Assembly: GCF_040958095.1 (NCBI RefSeq)
Contig: NC_091156.1
Location: 21,833,427 to 21,897,426 of the forward strand
From: Procambarus clarkii
Taxonomy: Eukaryota > Arthropoda > Malacostraca > Decapoda > Cambaridae
Length of the DNA: 64,000 nucleotides
Reading direction: 5' to 3'
Shown one piece after another: positions 13,001 through 23,909 of this stretch; position 1 is the first letter of the stretch, and each line of letters begins with the position of its first letter. The notes under the pieces are model-generated. The model was not told the origin of the DNA. It was given only the letters and a program-made list of their open reading frames with translations, and ran no database searches. The position numbers and the translations under genes are program-made.

Positions 13001-16000
13001 TGCCTCTGCCTCTCTCTCTCTCTCTCTCCCCCCCTTGCCTCTGCCTCTCTCTCTTCCCCCCCCCTTGCCTCTGCCTCTCTCTCTTCCCCCCCCCTTGCCT
13101 CTGCCTCTCTCTCTTCCCCCCCCTTGCCTCTGCCTCTCTCTTTCCCCCCCCTAGCCTCTGCCTCTCTCTCTCCCCCCCTAGCCTCTGCCTCTCTCTCTCC
13201 CCCCCCTAGCCTCTGCCTCTCTCTCTCCCCCCCCTTGCCTCTGCCTCTCTCTCTCCCCCCCCCCTTGCCTCTGCCTCTCTCTCTCCCCCCCCCCTTGCCT
13301 CTGCCTCTCTCTCCCCCCCCTTGCCTCTGCCTATCTCTCTCCCCCCCCCCTTGCCTCTGCCTCTCTCTCCCCCCCCTTGCCTCTGCCTCTCTCCCCCCCC
13401 CTTGCCTCTGCCTCTCTCTCTCCCCCCCCTTGCCTCTGCCTCTCTCTCTCCCCCCCCCATGCCTCTGCCTCTCTCTCTCCCCCCCCTTGCCTCTGCCTCT
13501 CTCCCCCCCCCCTTGCCTCTGCCTCTCCCCCCCCCCCCTTGCCTCTGCCTCTCTCCCCCCCCTTGCCTCTGCCTCTCTTCCCCCCCCCTTGCCTCTGCCT
13601 CTCTCCCCCCCCCTTGCCTCTGCCTCTCTTCCCCCCCCCTTGCCTCTGCCTCTCTCCCCCCCCCTTGCCTCTGCCTCTCTCCCCCCACCCCTTGCCTCTG
13701 CCTCTCTCCCCCCCACCCCTTGCCTCTGCCTCTCTCTCTCCCCCCCCTTGCCTCTGCCTCTCTCTCTCCCCCCCTTGCCTCTGCCTCTCTCTCTCCCCCC
13801 CTTGCCTCTGCCTCTCTCTCTCTCCCCCCCCCTTGCCTCTGCCTCTCTCTCTCTCCCCCCCCCTTGCCTCTGCCTCTCTCTCTCTCCCCCCCCCTTGCCT
13901 CTGCCTCTCTCTCTCCCCCCCCCTTGCCTCTGCCTCTCTCTCTCCCCCCCCCTTGCCTCTGCCTCTCTCTCTCCCCCCCCTTGCCTCTGCCTTTCTCTCT
14001 CCCCCCCCCTTGCCTCTGCCTCTCTCTCTCCCCCCCCCTTGCCTCTGCCTCTCTCTCTCCCCCCCCCCCTTGCCTCTGCCTCTCTCTCTCCCCCCCCCCT
14101 TGCCTCTGCCTCTCTCTCTCCCCCCCCTTGCCTCTGCCTCTCTCTCTCCCCCCCCTTGCCTCTGCCTCTCTCTCTCCCCCCCCTTGCCTCTGCCTCTCTC
14201 TCTTACCCCCCTTGCCTCTGCCTCTCTCTCTCCCCCCCTTGCCTCTGCCTCTCTCTCTCCCCCCCCCCCCTTGCCTCTGCCTCTCTCTCTCCCCCCCCCT
14301 TGCCTCTGCCTCTCTCTCTCCCCCCCTTGCCTCTGCCTCTCTCTCTCCCCCCCCTTGCCTCTGCCTCTCTCTCTCCCCCCCCCCTTGCCTCTGCCTCTCT
14401 CTCTCCCCCCCCCTTGCCTCTGCCTCTCTCTCTCCCCCCCCTTGCCTCTGCCTCTCTCTCTCCCTCCCCTTGCCTCTGCCTCTCTCTCTCCCCCCCCCTT
14501 GCCTCTGCCTCTCTCTCTCCCCCCCCCTAGCCTCTGCCTCTCTCTCTCCCCCCCCCTAGCCTCTGCCTCTCTCTCTCCCCCCCCTAGCCTCTGCCTCTCT
14601 CTCCCCCCCCTTGCCTCTGCCTCTCTCTCCCCCCCCCCTTGCCTCTGCCCCTCTCTCTCCCCCCCCCTTGCCTCTGCCTCTCTCTCTCCCCCCCCCTTGC
14701 CTCTGCCTCTCTCTCTCCCCCCCCCCTTGCCTCTGCCTCTCTCTCTCCCCCCCCCCTTGCCTCTGCCTCTCTCTCTCCCCCCCCTTGCCTCTGCCTCTCT
14801 CTCTCCCCCCCTTGCCTCTGCCTCTCTCTCTTACCCCCCTTGCCTCTGCCTCTCTCTCTCCCCCCCCCTTGCCTCTGCCTCTCTCTCTCCCCCCCCTTGC
14901 CTCTGCCTCTCTCTCTCCCCCCCTTGCCTCTGCCTCTCTCTCTCCCCCCCCCCTTGCCTCTGCCTCTCTCTCTCCCCCCTTCCTTGCCTCTGCCTCTCTC
15001 TCTCCCCCCCCCTTGCCTCTGCCTCTCTCTCTCCCCCCCCCTTGCCTCTGCTTCTCTCTCTCCCCCCCTTGCCTCTGCCTCTCTCTCTCCCCCCCTTGCC
15101 TGCCTCTCCCCCCCTTGCCTGCCTCTCGCCCCCCCTTGCCTCTGCCTCTCTCTCTCCCCCCCTTGCCTCTGCCTCTCTCTCTCCCCCCCCTTGCCTCTGC
15201 CTCTCTCTCTCCCCCCCCTTGCCTCTGCCTCTCTCTCTCCCCCCCCTTGCCTCTGCCTCTCTCTCTCCCCCCCCTTGCCTCTGCCTCTCTCTCTCCCCCC
15301 CCTTGCCTCTGCCTCTCTCTCTCCCCCCCCTAGCCTCTGCCTCTCTCTCTCCCCCCCCTAGCCTCTGCCTCTCTCTCCCCCCCCCCCCTTGCCTCTGCCT
15401 CTCTCTCTCCCCCCCCCTTGCCTCTGCCCCTCTCTCTCCCCCCCCCTTGCCTCTGCCTCTCTCTCTCCCCCCCCCTTGCCTCTGCCTCTCTCTCTCCCCC
15501 CCCCTTGCCTCTGCCTCTCTCTCTCCCCCCCCCCTTGCCTCTGCTTCTCTCTCTCCCCCCCTTGCCTCTGCCTCTCTCTCTCCCCCCCTTGCCTGCCTCT
15601 CCCCCCCCCTTGCCTGCCTCTCCCCCCCCTTGCCTACCTCTCTCTCCCCCCCCTTGCCTGCCTCCCCCCCCTTGCCTGCCTCTCCCCCCCCCTTGCCTGC
15701 CTCTCTCTCCCCCCCTTGCCTCTGCCTCTCTCTCCCCCCCCTTGCCTCTGCCTCTCTCTCTCCCCCCCCCTTGCCTCTGCCTCTCTCTCTCCCCCCCCCT
15801 TGCCTCTGCCTCTCTCTCTCCCCCCCCCTTGCCTCTGCCTCTCTCTCTCCCCCCCCTAGCCTCTGCCTCTCTCTCTCCCCCCCCTAGCCTCTGCCTCTCT
15901 CTCCCCCCCCCCCTTGCCTCTGCCTCTCTCTCTCCCCCCCCCTTGCCTCTGCCCCTCTCTCTCCCCCCCCCTTGCCTCTGCCTCTCTCTCTCCCCCCCCC

Positions 16001-16998
16001 TTGCCTCTGCCTCTCTCTCTCCCCCCCCCTTGCCTCTGCCTCTCTCTCTCCCCCCCCCCCTTGCCTCTGCTTCTCTCTCTCCCCCCCTTGCCTCTGCCTC
16101 TCTCTCTCCCCCCCTTGCCTGCCTCTCCCCCCCCCTTGCCTGCCTCTCCCCCCCCTTGCCTACCTCTCTCTCCCCCCCCTTGCCTGCCTCCCCCCCCTTG
16201 CCTGCCTCTCCCCCCCCCTTGCCTGCCTCTCTCTCCCCCCCTTGCCTCTGCCTCTCTCTCCCCCCCCTTGCCTCTGCCTCTCTCTCTCCCCCCCCCTTGC
16301 CTCTGCCTCTCTCTCTCCCCCCCCCTTGCCTCTGCCTCTCTCTCTCCCCCCCCCTTGCCTCTGCCTCTCTCTCTCCCCCCCCTTGCCTCTGCCTCTCTCT
16401 CTCCCCCCCCTTGCCTCTGCCTCTCTCTCTCCCCCCCCCCCTTGCCTCTGCCTCTCTCTCTCCCCCCCCTTGCCTCTGCCTCTCTCTCCCCCCCCCCTTG
16501 CCTGCCTCTCTCTCCCCCCTTGCCTGCCTCTCCCCCCCCCCTGGCCTGCCTCTCCCCCCCCCTGGCCTGCCTCTCCCCCCCCCTTGCCTGCCTTCCCCCC
16601 CCCCTTGCCTGCCTTTCCCCCCCCCCTTGCCTGCCTTTTCACCCCCCTTTGCCTGCCTTTCCACCCCCCTTTGCCTGCCTCTCCACCCCCCTTTGCCTGC
16701 CTCTCCACCCCCCTTTGCCTGCCTCTCCACCCCCCTTTGCCTGCCTCTCCACCCCCCTTTGCCTGCCTCTCCACCCCCCTTTGCCTGCCTCTCCACCCCC
16801 CTTTGCCTGCCTCTCCACCCCCCTTTGCCTGCCTCTCCACCCCCCTTTGCCTGCCTCTCCTCCCCCCTTTGCCTGCCTCTCCTCCCCCCCTTTGCCTGCC
16901 TCTCCACCCCCCTTGCCTGCCTCTCCACCCCCCTTGCCTGCCTCTCTCTCCCCCTCTTGCCTCTGCCTCTCCCCCCCCCCTTGCCTGCCTCTCTCCCA
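10081..16998. repeat. 6.9-kb CT-rich polypyrimidine minisatellite
   Basis: Uninterrupted array of 22-30-bp units with core CTTGCCTCTGCCTCTCTC followed by a variable CT run and a C4-C12 run. The plus strand is almost free of purines except the G of TTGCC and CTGCC. Sub-blocks are sorted: CGCCCC units with long CT (10760-10950), very uniform 24-bp CGCCCC units (10955-11540), long C-runs (11570-11945), GCCACTCTC units (12026-12650), GCCACACTC units (12770-12990), long C-runs again (13000-16500) and CACCCCCCTTTGCCTGCC units (16630-16920). All frames on both strands stay open, giving false SPLPL- or REAEARG-type proteins. Confidence 0.97.
14590..16380. repeat. Higher-order repeat of about 0.5 kb, roughly three copies, inside the CT array
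   Basis: The rare variant CTGCTTCTCTC recurs at 15048, 15541 and 16067, spaced 493 and 526 bp. Each is followed by a run of TTGCCTGCC units. The sequence TTGCCTACC occurs once per period at about 15630 and 16150, and CCCCCTAGCC units recur before each copy. The last two copies match almost unit for unit, so a block of about 20 units was duplicated recently. Confidence 0.8.
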
Positions 16999-17297
16999 TG
17001 GTGATACAATGTCCTGCCTCTCCCGTACTCTCTCCTTTAATCCACAGGGGCTCGAGTCAGAGTGTACATGCATCAAGGGACATCACAAAAATGATAATGT
17101 CTGCATCATATGGTTGTACTTGTCTGTCTGTCTCTTCCCTCTTGATAGCAGGAGACGCGTGAGAGAGTCAAACTGAACAAATTACAGCGCCTTCTTCCAA
17201 AGACTACATGCTCAACATCCCTAATTTCCCCTGGAAGAAAACATAAGAACAATGGTAACTGCAGAAGGCTTATTGGCCCATACGAGGCAGTTCTTAT

Positions 17298-20256
17298 CTA
17301 TAACCACCCAATCCCACTCATATACATGTCCAACCCGCGCTTGAAACAATCGAGGGACCCCACCTCCACCACGTTACGCGGCAATTGGTTCCACAAATCA
17401 ACAACCCTGTTACTGAACCAGTATTTACCCAAGTCTTTCCTAAATCTAAACTTATTCAATTTATACCCATTGTTTCGTGTTCTGTCTTGTGTTGATATTT
17501 TTAATACCCTATTAATATCCCCACTGTTATGTCCATTCATCCACTTGTAAACCTCTATCATGTCACCCCTAACTCTTCGCCTTTCCAGTGAATGCAACTT
17601 AAGCTTTGTTAATCTTTCTTCATATGAAAGATTTCTAATTTGGGGAATTAACTTAGTCATCCTACGTTGGACACGTTCAAGTGAATTTATATCCATTCTA
17701 TAATATGGCGACCAAAACTGAACTGCATAATCTAAATGGGGCCTAACCAGAGCAAGATATAGCTTAAGAACCACACCAGGTGTCTTGTTACTAATGCTTC
17801 GATTAATAAATCCCAGTGTCCTATTCGCCTTATTACGAACATTCATGCATTCATCCTTTTGTTTTAAATTCTTACTAATCATAACTCCCAGATCCCTTTT
17901 GCAATCCGACTTCGCAATCTCAACACCATCTAGCTCGTATCTAGTAACTATCATTACCTAGCCTCAGAACTTTACATTTATCAGCATTAAACTGCATCTG
18001 CCAATCCTTTGACCATTTCAAAACCCTATCTAGATCAACTTGAAGTGATAGTGAGTCCTCCTCCGAATTAATTTCCCTACCGATTTTCGTATCATCGGCA
18101 AATTTGCAAATGTTGCTACTCAAACCTGAATCTAAATCATTTATATATATTATAAACAACAGAGGTCCCAGGACAGAGCCCTGAGGTACTCCACTAACAA
18201 CATTATCCCACTCTGACTTAACCCCATTTATACTAACTCTGTTTCCTTTGGAATAGCCATGCCCTAATCCAAGTTAATATAGCACCCCCAATACCATGAG
18301 CTATTTTTTTAATTAGTCTTTCATGTGGCACTGTATCAAAAGCTTTGCTGAAGTCAAGGTACACAACATCACAATCCTTACCACTATCAACTGCCTCAAT
18401 TATGCTGGAATAAAAAGTTAGCAAATTTGTTAAACATGAACGGCCATTTGTAAAACCATGTTGCGACTCATTTATTAATTTATGTTTTTCAAGATGGAGA
18501 CGAATTGTATTTGCAATTATTGATTCAAGTAACTTTCCCCACAATAGACTTTAGGCTAATTGGCCGATAGTTTGACGCAAGTGATCTATCTCCTTTCATA
18601 AAAATTGGTACCACATTAGCTACCTTCCATGACTCTGGCACTCTGCCTGACTCTATTGATTTATTAAATATGGTAGACAGTGGCTCGGAAAGCTCCTCTT
18701 CGCATTCTTTAAGCACCCTGGCAAACACTTCATCCGGCCCTGGGGATTTGTTTGGTTTTAGTTTTTCTAATTGTTTAATTACATCCTCCCTGGTAACTGC
18801 TAAACTAGTCAACCTGTCCTCATCCCCACCCACATAGACTTGTTCGGCTGAAGGCATATTGTTAAGTTCTTCTTTAGTAAATACAGATATAAAATATTTG
18901 TTAAAAATACTACTCATCTCCTTGTCATTATCCGTTATTTGACCTGTCTCAGATTTTAATGGACCTATCCTTTCCCTAGTCTTAGTTCGATATAACTGAA
19001 AAAACCCTTTAGGATTTGACTTTGCTTGCTCTGCTATGCGAACTTCATAGTTTCTTTTTGCTTCCCTAATCTCTTTTTTAACATTTCTAACCAGTTGTAT
19101 GAATTCCTGTTCTAAACTGACTTCCCCATTCTTAATCCTTTTGTACCAAGCTCTCTTTTTACCTATAAGATTCTTTAAATTATTTGTTATCCACTTTGGG
19201 TCATTAGTATTCGATCTATTCAATTTGTATGGTATACTACGTTCCTGTGCTTTGTTTAGAATATTCTTAAATAAGTTATATATTAAATCCACATCGAAAT
19301 CCCCTTCTACGTCACCTATCGCTGGGTTCATGTCTTGCTCCAAGACCGGCCCACACCCCATACCCAAGACTTTCCAATCTATTTGACCCAAAAAATTTCT
19401 TAGGCTATTAAAATCAGCTTTTCGAAAATCTGGCACTTTAACAGAATTTTCTCCTACAGGTCTATTCCATTCTATGCTAAATCTGATTATTTTGTGATCA
19501 CTGTTCCCTAGCTCACTCCCTATTTCGATGTCATTAATTTGTGTTTCCCTGTTAGTTAACACTAAATCTAAAATATTATTTTCCCGCGTTGGTTCCTTAA
19601 TGTGTTGCGTAAGAAAGCAATCGTCAATTAAATCTAGAAAATCTTCTGCTTCACTATTCCCTATTTTGTTCATCCAGTTTATTCCACTAAAATTAAAGTC
19701 ACCCATGACAAATACTGTTAGATCTAGATGCTCTACATATTTCATCCCATAGATGCCTTGCTTCCATTCTGTCTAAATTTGGTGGCCTATATATAACTCC
19801 TATTATAATATTATTTGCTTTTTCATTTAATTCTATCCAAATAGTTTCTGTGTGGGGCTCAGTTTTGATTCCCTCTTTGAGACTACATTTCAAATTGTCC
19901 CTAACATATATGACTACTCCCCCTCCTCGTCTAATATGTCTATCTGTGTGAAATAGTTTAAATCCATTTATCTGATATTCAGCTAATAGTTCTCTATTTT
20001 CTACATTCATCCACGTTTCGGTAAGTGCAATAATATCTATTTTTTCTGTGCAGACAAGAGCATTTAATTCATTAATTTTATTTCTTAGACTTCTACTGTT
20101 AGTGTAATATATCCTAAGTGAATTGTTATTTTGAGGCCCTTTTCTTTCCCTGATCATTTTGCCAATTCTTTTCTCCCACGAACACATACTTTTATTACCT
20201 CCTTCCTCCAAATCAATTCCCATACCACTATCTACTAACAGTTTAAAGCCAAACAA
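17298..20256 (-). pseudogene. LINE ORF2, endonuclease plus reverse transcriptase
   Basis: The endonuclease begins near 20120 with RIYYTNSRSLRNKINEL, continues with ALTETWMN, GGGVVIYVRDN and GVIYRPPN, then MGDFNFSGINW after a frame change near 19700-19745, and ends with GNSDHKIIRFSIEW. The RT shows SPGPDEVFARVLKE, NYRPISLKS, GFTNGRSCLTNLL, VYLDFSKAFDTVPHERL and the catalytic FADDTKIG, then a C-terminal part ending at 17298 with RNVVEVGSLDCFKRGLD. Frame changes lie near 19720, 18535, 18160-18240 and 17945, about four in all. The order EN then RT without an RNase H is normal for this group. It nicks target DNA and copies its own RNA; this copy cannot do so. Confidence 0.9.
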
Positions 20257-20755
20257 ACACCTCTAACCACTGCTTCCAACGAGTTCGCAACAGCAACAAC
20301 CCCAGCTCTCGATAGATGCACCCCATCACGAGCATACATTTCATTTCTTCCATAGAAGTGTTCCCAGTTGTCTATGAAAGATATTGCATTTGATTTGCAA
20401 TATCTTTCCAGCCGGCAATTGACACCAAGTGCCCTCGACATCCATTCATTTCCCACTCCCTTTCTTGGAAGAATGCCACATATGATCGGGATTCCTCCCT
20501 TGCTCCTAACTAATTCAATGGCTGTCCTGAATCTCTGTATTAGTTCCTCACTCCTAACTCGCCCAACATCATTACCCCCTGCACTAATACAAATAATGGG
20601 TTTGTTCCCATTTCCCGTCATAATATCATTCATGTTTCCAACACTATCACCAATTCCAGCTCCCGGATAGCAAACCCTTAATCTGTTCCCCCTATCTCTT
20701 ATATGTTGAATGAAAAGGGGTCCTACTTTACCATCCATGGACCGTGTCTGACATA
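20235..20755 (-). pseudogene. LINE ORF1, SGNH/GDSL-like esterase, N-terminus lost
   Basis: A frame of 167 residues starting at an ATG at 20738. ISAGGNDVGRV (about residues 52-62) matches the GxND block of SGNH hydrolases, and ARDGVHLSRAG (about residues 134-144) matches the last block with the catalytic Asp and His. The block with the nucleophile Ser should lie just before residue 1. Upstream codons read CQTRS before a stop, so that Ser is missing in this copy. In CR1-type LINEs this protein is thought to aid RNP formation or membrane contact; here it cannot be active as an esterase. The frame ends 22 bp inside the start of the endonuclease frame, so an ORF1/ORF2 overlap may be natural in this family. 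Confidence 0.85.
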
Positions 20756-21716
20756 TTTCCCCCTACATGTGTGCTCGTCCATACTGGAAAGATAACGTTA
20801 ATACTGGAAAGGAAAAAATGTCTAAACATTTTGGGAAACGTGTCTAAATATTTTGAGAAAAGATTAATTCTCTCTGATGTCTGCTCCCACCGTTTGTTTG
20901 TATTTAACAAAGACCAAATATTGTGGTTCAGAACAAGGGGTTGTGCCAGTGAACAATTAGTGCCACAAGTAAAATTATCGGTTTCAGCTTTACAAAAAGC
21001 CATTACCAACGACTGTTCATTTCCAACACCAACACAATAGCCGTTGGCATCAAATACACTACTACTTTCTAACCTATAAATGTATTCTTATATGTTGAAT
21101 AAATACATAATGAATGGGATCATTCTCTACGTTTAGTGATACTTTTAGCTATTATACTCTCCAGAACTTGAGGAGGCATCTCCAAGAACATGAACAAGCA
21201 AGTGTTAAATAAGAACATACCATTCACCGCTGACCGACCACCACCACTCAGTGTTCAGTAAGCTTGGGGGAGTGCCTGCCTTGTGAGGTCATTGTCACTC
21301 ACTCGTCAACCTGTTCTCGCACCTCATGCACTGTAATTTTAACACTGCCGACCAGAGAATTAATGTGAACTTTACTTTAATGTTATGTAAGTAAAATAAG
21401 TGTGAAAATGAGAAAAAGTGTAGCAGCCGTGATTAGGTTTCGAACCCATGCGGTGGGTGTTCCCACTCACACGACCCAGACAACCAACATATTAGGGTTC
21501 CAAAAGAAAGCACAGTGTCTCCAGTTAATAATTACAGCCTCTATGTTAAGATACCTCATAACATTGAAAATATTAATAGGGTGAATATTTTGCCTTCACG
21601 TCCCCGCATATATATCAAACAAGCCAACACCTCACGACTGACATGTTGGTCCAACACAATAACCAATGGAGGAGCGCACTACAGTACGGTAGTGTTTGAA
21701 GCAAGGTTATGAACAG

Positions 21717-21808
21717 ACCCAATACAACAGACGCAATACAACAGACCCAATACAACAGACCCAATACAACAGACCCAATACAACAGACCCAATACAACAG
21801 ACCCAATA
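21717..21808. repeat. 14-bp tandem repeat, about 6.5 copies
   Basis: Unit CAATACAACAGACC, nearly perfect apart from one ACGCAATAC variant at the start. Confidence 0.93.
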
Positions 21809-22138
21809 CTTATGTAAGGCCATTGTTAAACTGAATTTTCTGTCAATACTACTAATAATAATTGAGTAATGAGCCCGAGTCCTTTATTATGGTGATGTAA
21901 ACAGTGTACTGAACAAGGATAATGTGCCCGCGGTACCCGACCCACAATTACCATACTCCGGGACACTTGGGCATTCTTGAGAAGGTCCGGCACCGTTAAG
22001 GAGTCCCTGGGGAGCATAATGCTGCCCGTCCTCCAAAAATGGGGAGGTAAATGTAACAGCCCCGTAAGTGGAATTATGTACTATGTATGACAGTCAGGAA
22101 TTGAACTTATTTACACTTAGTATTAAATCGTACAATTT

Positions 22139-22175
22139 GCAACCCATCCTCCCCACAGTTCGGAGGATGGGTTGC
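22139..22175. repeat. Perfect 14-bp inverted repeat (hairpin)
   Basis: GCAACCCATCCTCC at 22139-22152 is the exact reverse complement of 22162-22175, with a 9-base loop. It is not followed by a T-run. It may be part of a dispersed element, since CCCGTCCTCC occurs again at 22024. Confidence 0.85.
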
Positions 22176-22466
22176 AGCATTAATGACAACGTCTAGTGAT
22201 GGACGCCAAGTGAGCCGTTCATCATTACCACTTAACATCCTTGTTCAAGGGACAGTTTACACCACATGATGAAGGATGAATTAATTCATCCAAAAAATCG
22301 TTATAATTTACATGCGTATTTGGTCGTTCCTCCACCTTCACACTAAGCAACGTCAGTATTCTCCCTCTCACAACCATTATGTAATATGTTGATGCTGTAC
22401 CATGTGTTATGGAAGCACAGTGGTCTACGTACTCGGCTCACAACAGTCCCCCAGGTTCAATTCCTG

Positions 22467-22725
22467 GACCAGATTCACGAAAGTACTTAAGCAAGCACTT
22501 ACGAACCTGTACATCTTTTCTCAATCTTTGGCGGCTTTGTTTACAATTATTAAACAGTTAATGAGCTCCGAAGCACCAGGAGGCTGTTTATAACAATAAC
22601 AACAGTTGAATGGCAAGTTTTCATGCTTGTAAACTGTTTAATAAATGTTATCAAAGCCGTCAAAGATTGATGAAAGATGTACACGTTCGTAAGTGCTTGC
22701 GTAAGTGCTTTCGTGAATCCGGCCC
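22467..22725. mobile_element. Palindromic foldback (MITE-like) element, 259 bp
   Basis: The left arm (22468-22563) and right arm (22630-22724) are long imperfect inverted repeats. The outer ends read GATTCACGAAAGTACTTA and, in reverse complement, GATTCACGAAAGCACTTA; both arms continue through GCAAGCACTTACGAAC, TGTACATCTTT and TTTATTAAACAGTT-type sequence. The loop is about 66 bp. There is no coding sequence. Such structures are typical of non-autonomous DNA transposons. A target duplication could not be fixed because a tRNA-like patch adjoins the left edge. Confidence 0.85.
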
Positions 22726-22815
22726 CTGGGCCCTGGCCACGACAAAGATGATTGGGCACGCTTTCTTTCACCTGATGCCTTTTTTCACCTGGCACTAGAT
22801 AGATAGAAATCAATG

Positions 22816-23700
22816 ATAGTGTTTGGGATGACGGCTTAGCGCACAATTTTGGTTTTAGACCAAATTGACCGCTAAGCCGTCACCCTTTAAAGGGATAGGG
22901 GGGTCTGTCCTGGAGATATTGACCGCTAAGCCGTCACTCATTTTTGGGTGAATTTTGTCAGTGTTCCACTATCATCGTTAAGCCTTACCCGTTTTTAGGT
23001 GAAATCGTATCAAGTCCATTTTCAGAGAACATGTTAATTAGACGTTAGTTAAGTAATTACCAGTATCAGATGTTAGTTCTTGGACTCGGTTATATACGTT
23101 TATAAGTGAAGCTTCTGTATTAACATATCAATTTTCATGAGATTTAAAACCGCTGCATTTCGGCCGTAGTAAATAGGATCACGGCAATTACTGAGCTCTT
23201 GTCCCCCGCCTTACTTGTCTCGTGTAACTTCGCTAGTAACAGTTAAATTCCTCTGAGATTTAAAACCTCTGTATTTTGTACGTAGTAACCTGAGATAAAG
23301 TTAGTTACCGAGCTCCAGCTCTTGTCCCTTGCCTTAGTTGTCTCGTATAACGTTGCTATTAACAATTCAGTTCCCGAGATTTAAAACGGCCGTATTTCAG
23401 ACGTTGTCAATTATATAAAGTGAGTTACCGAGTGGCAACTCCTGTCCTCCGCCTTACTCTTAAAATTTTGCTACTATTACCCCAATTTTTGGGTACTTTA
23501 AAACCGCTGTATTTCGGACGTAATAAACGAGATAGTTACCAAGCTCCAGCTCTCGTCCCCCACCTTAGTTCACTCCTATAACTTCTCTATTAGCAGATAA
23601 ATTTCCTCAAGATTTAAAACGTAATTTTTCTGACGTAGTAAAATAAATTTGGCCCAAAACCAAGATTGTGCGCTAAGCCGTTATCCCCACTATTACTATC
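22816..23700. mobile_element. Non-autonomous element with about 45-bp terminal inverted repeats
   Basis: The left end holds ACGGCTTAGCGCACAATT then TTGGTTTTAGACCAAATT (22831-22866). The right end (23645-23692), in reverse complement, reads AACGGCTTAGCGCACAAT then CTTGGTTTTGGGCCAAATT. Similarity may reach the GATAGT blocks at 22816 and 23695. Sub-terminal copies of GCTAAGCCGTCAC occur at about 22871 and 22929. The interior is a roughly 120-bp tandem repeat and encodes nothing. It looks like a MITE-type DNA transposon; the superfamily is unknown. Confidence 0.75.
23136..23640. repeat. Degenerate tandem repeat of about 115-125 bp, four to five copies
   Basis: GAGATTTAAAAC-like blocks start near 23138, 23256, 23369, 23494 and 23609. 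Each is followed by GTATTTCGGACGTAGTAA-like and GAGTTACCGAGCTCCAGC-like blocks, CTTGTCCCCCGCCTTA and a TATAACTTCGCTATTA-like block. Copies are well diverged, so this is an old expansion inside the TIR element. Confidence 0.8.
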
Positions 23701-23909
23701 GTTAAGCCTACTTCATCTCCCCCAGTAATGGGTAACCATTAATTAAAAAAAAAAAAAACATTCTTTAACACATGTTTACCAAAAGCAGGACTGAATATCC
23801 AGTCCATAACATGTGTATTGTGTTTAATATAAATGTTTCGCATATTAAATATCGCGATATTAGTAGTTACTTACAGCTCATCAACACTTTATTAACTTTA
23901 ACTTGTTTT

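Larger units (their letters stand above)
17238..20755 (-). mobile_element. CR1-like LINE with esterase ORF1, near full length
   Basis: A 3.5-kb element on the minus strand containing, in order, an SGNH-esterase-like ORF1, an APE-type endonuclease, a reverse transcriptase with FADD motif and a short 3' UTR ending near 17238 in TTGTTCTTATG. The pairing of an esterase ORF1 with this type of RT is known for CR1 and L2 clades. The 5' edge is near 20755, where the frame of ORF1 runs into a stop and the first esterase block is missing. ORF2 is split into several overlapping frames, so the copy is dead but not very old: most domains still read clearly. The RT is related to the fragment at 59735-60372. 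Confidence 0.92.
20756..22466. other. Unassigned spacer
   Basis: No host gene is supported. A tRNA-like B-box (GGTTTCGAACCC) lies near 21437 with a weak resemblance to the stretch at 38890, suggesting a decayed SINE head. A short 14-bp array and a perfect 14-bp hairpin are listed separately. A second tRNA-like patch (about 22411-22466, GGTTCAATTCC) directly precedes the foldback element. Confidence 0.45.

Noticed and set aside
10072-17176. Long Pro/Leu/Ser-rich and Arg/Glu/Gly-rich frames on both strands
   Set aside because: They exist in several frames at once over a CT-rich minisatellite and end near its edges.
17326-17550. Plus-strand frame MSNPRLKQSRDPTS
   Set aside because: It is antisense to the LINE RT C-terminus.
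22411-22466. Functional tRNA gene
   Set aside because: A B-box-like GGTTCAATTCC is present, but no full cloverleaf or acceptor stem could be drawn; SINE remnant is more likely.
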